The notes below the pieces were generated by a model that was given only the letters and a program-made list of their open reading frames with translations, was not told where the DNA came from and did not search any database. The position numbers and the translations under genes were made by a program. Below, piece by piece: positions 6,092 to 6,215 of a stretch of DNA of 6,215 bases (the stretch's first letter is position 1; the number at the start of each line of letters is the position of its first letter). This stretch comes from an uncultured Chitinophagaceae bacterium (GTDB lineage Bacteria > Bacteroidota > Bacteroidia > Chitinophagales > Chitinophagaceae): the NCBI GenBank assembly GCA_934502905.1, contig CAKSVK010000192.1, forward strand, positions 1 through 6,215. Direction: 5' to 3'.

Positions 6092-6215
6092 TCAGCGTGT
6101 GGCTATGCTGCTCATCATCCTGGTTATGATCTCCCCGGCAGAATACGGGAACCGGATATCTACCGGTTCGGCAGTCTCATACCACGCTTCAAATACTTTG
6201 TGAAAGTCTGCAGGC
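6092..6215 (-). CDS. C-terminal end of an unrecognised protein (cut by window edge)
   Basis: A minus-strand frame is open from the right edge and ends at a TGA at 6092-6094, giving 40 residues. It starts PADFHKVFEAWYETAEPVDI, continues RFPYSAGEIITRMMSSIATR, and then stops. The composition (mixed charged, aromatic and hydrophobic residues, no low-complexity runs) looks like real protein, the orientation matches every other gene in the window, and a hairpin follows at a terminator-like distance. The family is not recognised and no function is proposed. An opposing 42-codon frame at 6075-6203 overlaps it and is regarded as its shadow. The call would fail if the frame is closed shortly beyond the window edge. 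Confidence 0.5.
   Translation of the reverse strand, partial: PADFHKVFEAWYETAEPVDIRFPYSAGEIITRMMSSIATR

Noticed and set aside
6149..6169. 7-base inverted repeat GAACCGG / CCGGTTC
   Set aside because: It lies inside the likely coding frame at the right edge and is explained by ordinary codons; short enough to be chance.
6075..6203. Plus-strand 42-codon frame with a hydrophobic stretch (MKKQDYQRVAMLLIILVMIS), resembling a small membrane peptide
   Set aside because: It lies almost entirely opposite the minus-strand partial gene, has no clear promoter or ribosome binding site, and its hydrophobic run is what the antisense of that gene's codons would give.

Overview
The window looks like a chromosome segment from a member of the Bacteroidota, probably a soil or freshwater type close to Chitinophaga and its relatives. 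The evidence is a SusC/RagA-type TonB-dependent receptor followed directly by a SusD-like lipoprotein, a single-chain (alpha2-type) glycyl-tRNA synthetase, a TAnnTTTG-type promoter, and gene starts without a Shine-Dalgarno sequence. The genus is inferred from overall protein character only.

All supported genes lie on the minus strand, so the order of reading is from high to low coordinates. At the right edge (6092-6215) is the C-terminal end of an unrecognised protein. A gap of about 295 bases (5797-6091) follows. It holds four short-loop hairpins, one of which may be that gene's terminator, and then a good TTTG / TAnnTTTG promoter almost touching the glycyl-tRNA synthetase start. The synthetase gene glyS (4336-5796) is complete and ends in an AT-rich hairpin with a T run (4264-4315). 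The next gap (3972-4335) carries the likely control region of the SusC gene, with a candidate -7 element and five copies of the hexamer GCAAAT/ATTTGC. The SusC-like gene (495-3971) is complete. Its SusD-like partner starts 12 bases after the SusC stop and runs off the left edge (482 down to 1).

The SusC- and SusD-like proteins should form an outer-membrane nutrient uptake complex: a TonB-driven beta barrel with a surface lipoprotein lid, normally importing an oligosaccharide or, less often, a peptide. No enzyme or regulator of that locus lies in the window, so the substrate cannot be read. glyS is a housekeeping neighbour separated from the uptake operon by its own terminator. No mobile element, CRISPR array, tRNA or rRNA was seen. 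The genes are ordinary for this phylum. The less ordinary signals are non-coding: the hexamer cluster upstream of the SusC gene, the apparently leaderless glyS promoter with a dyad filling its spacer, and the paired hairpins upstream of glyS.
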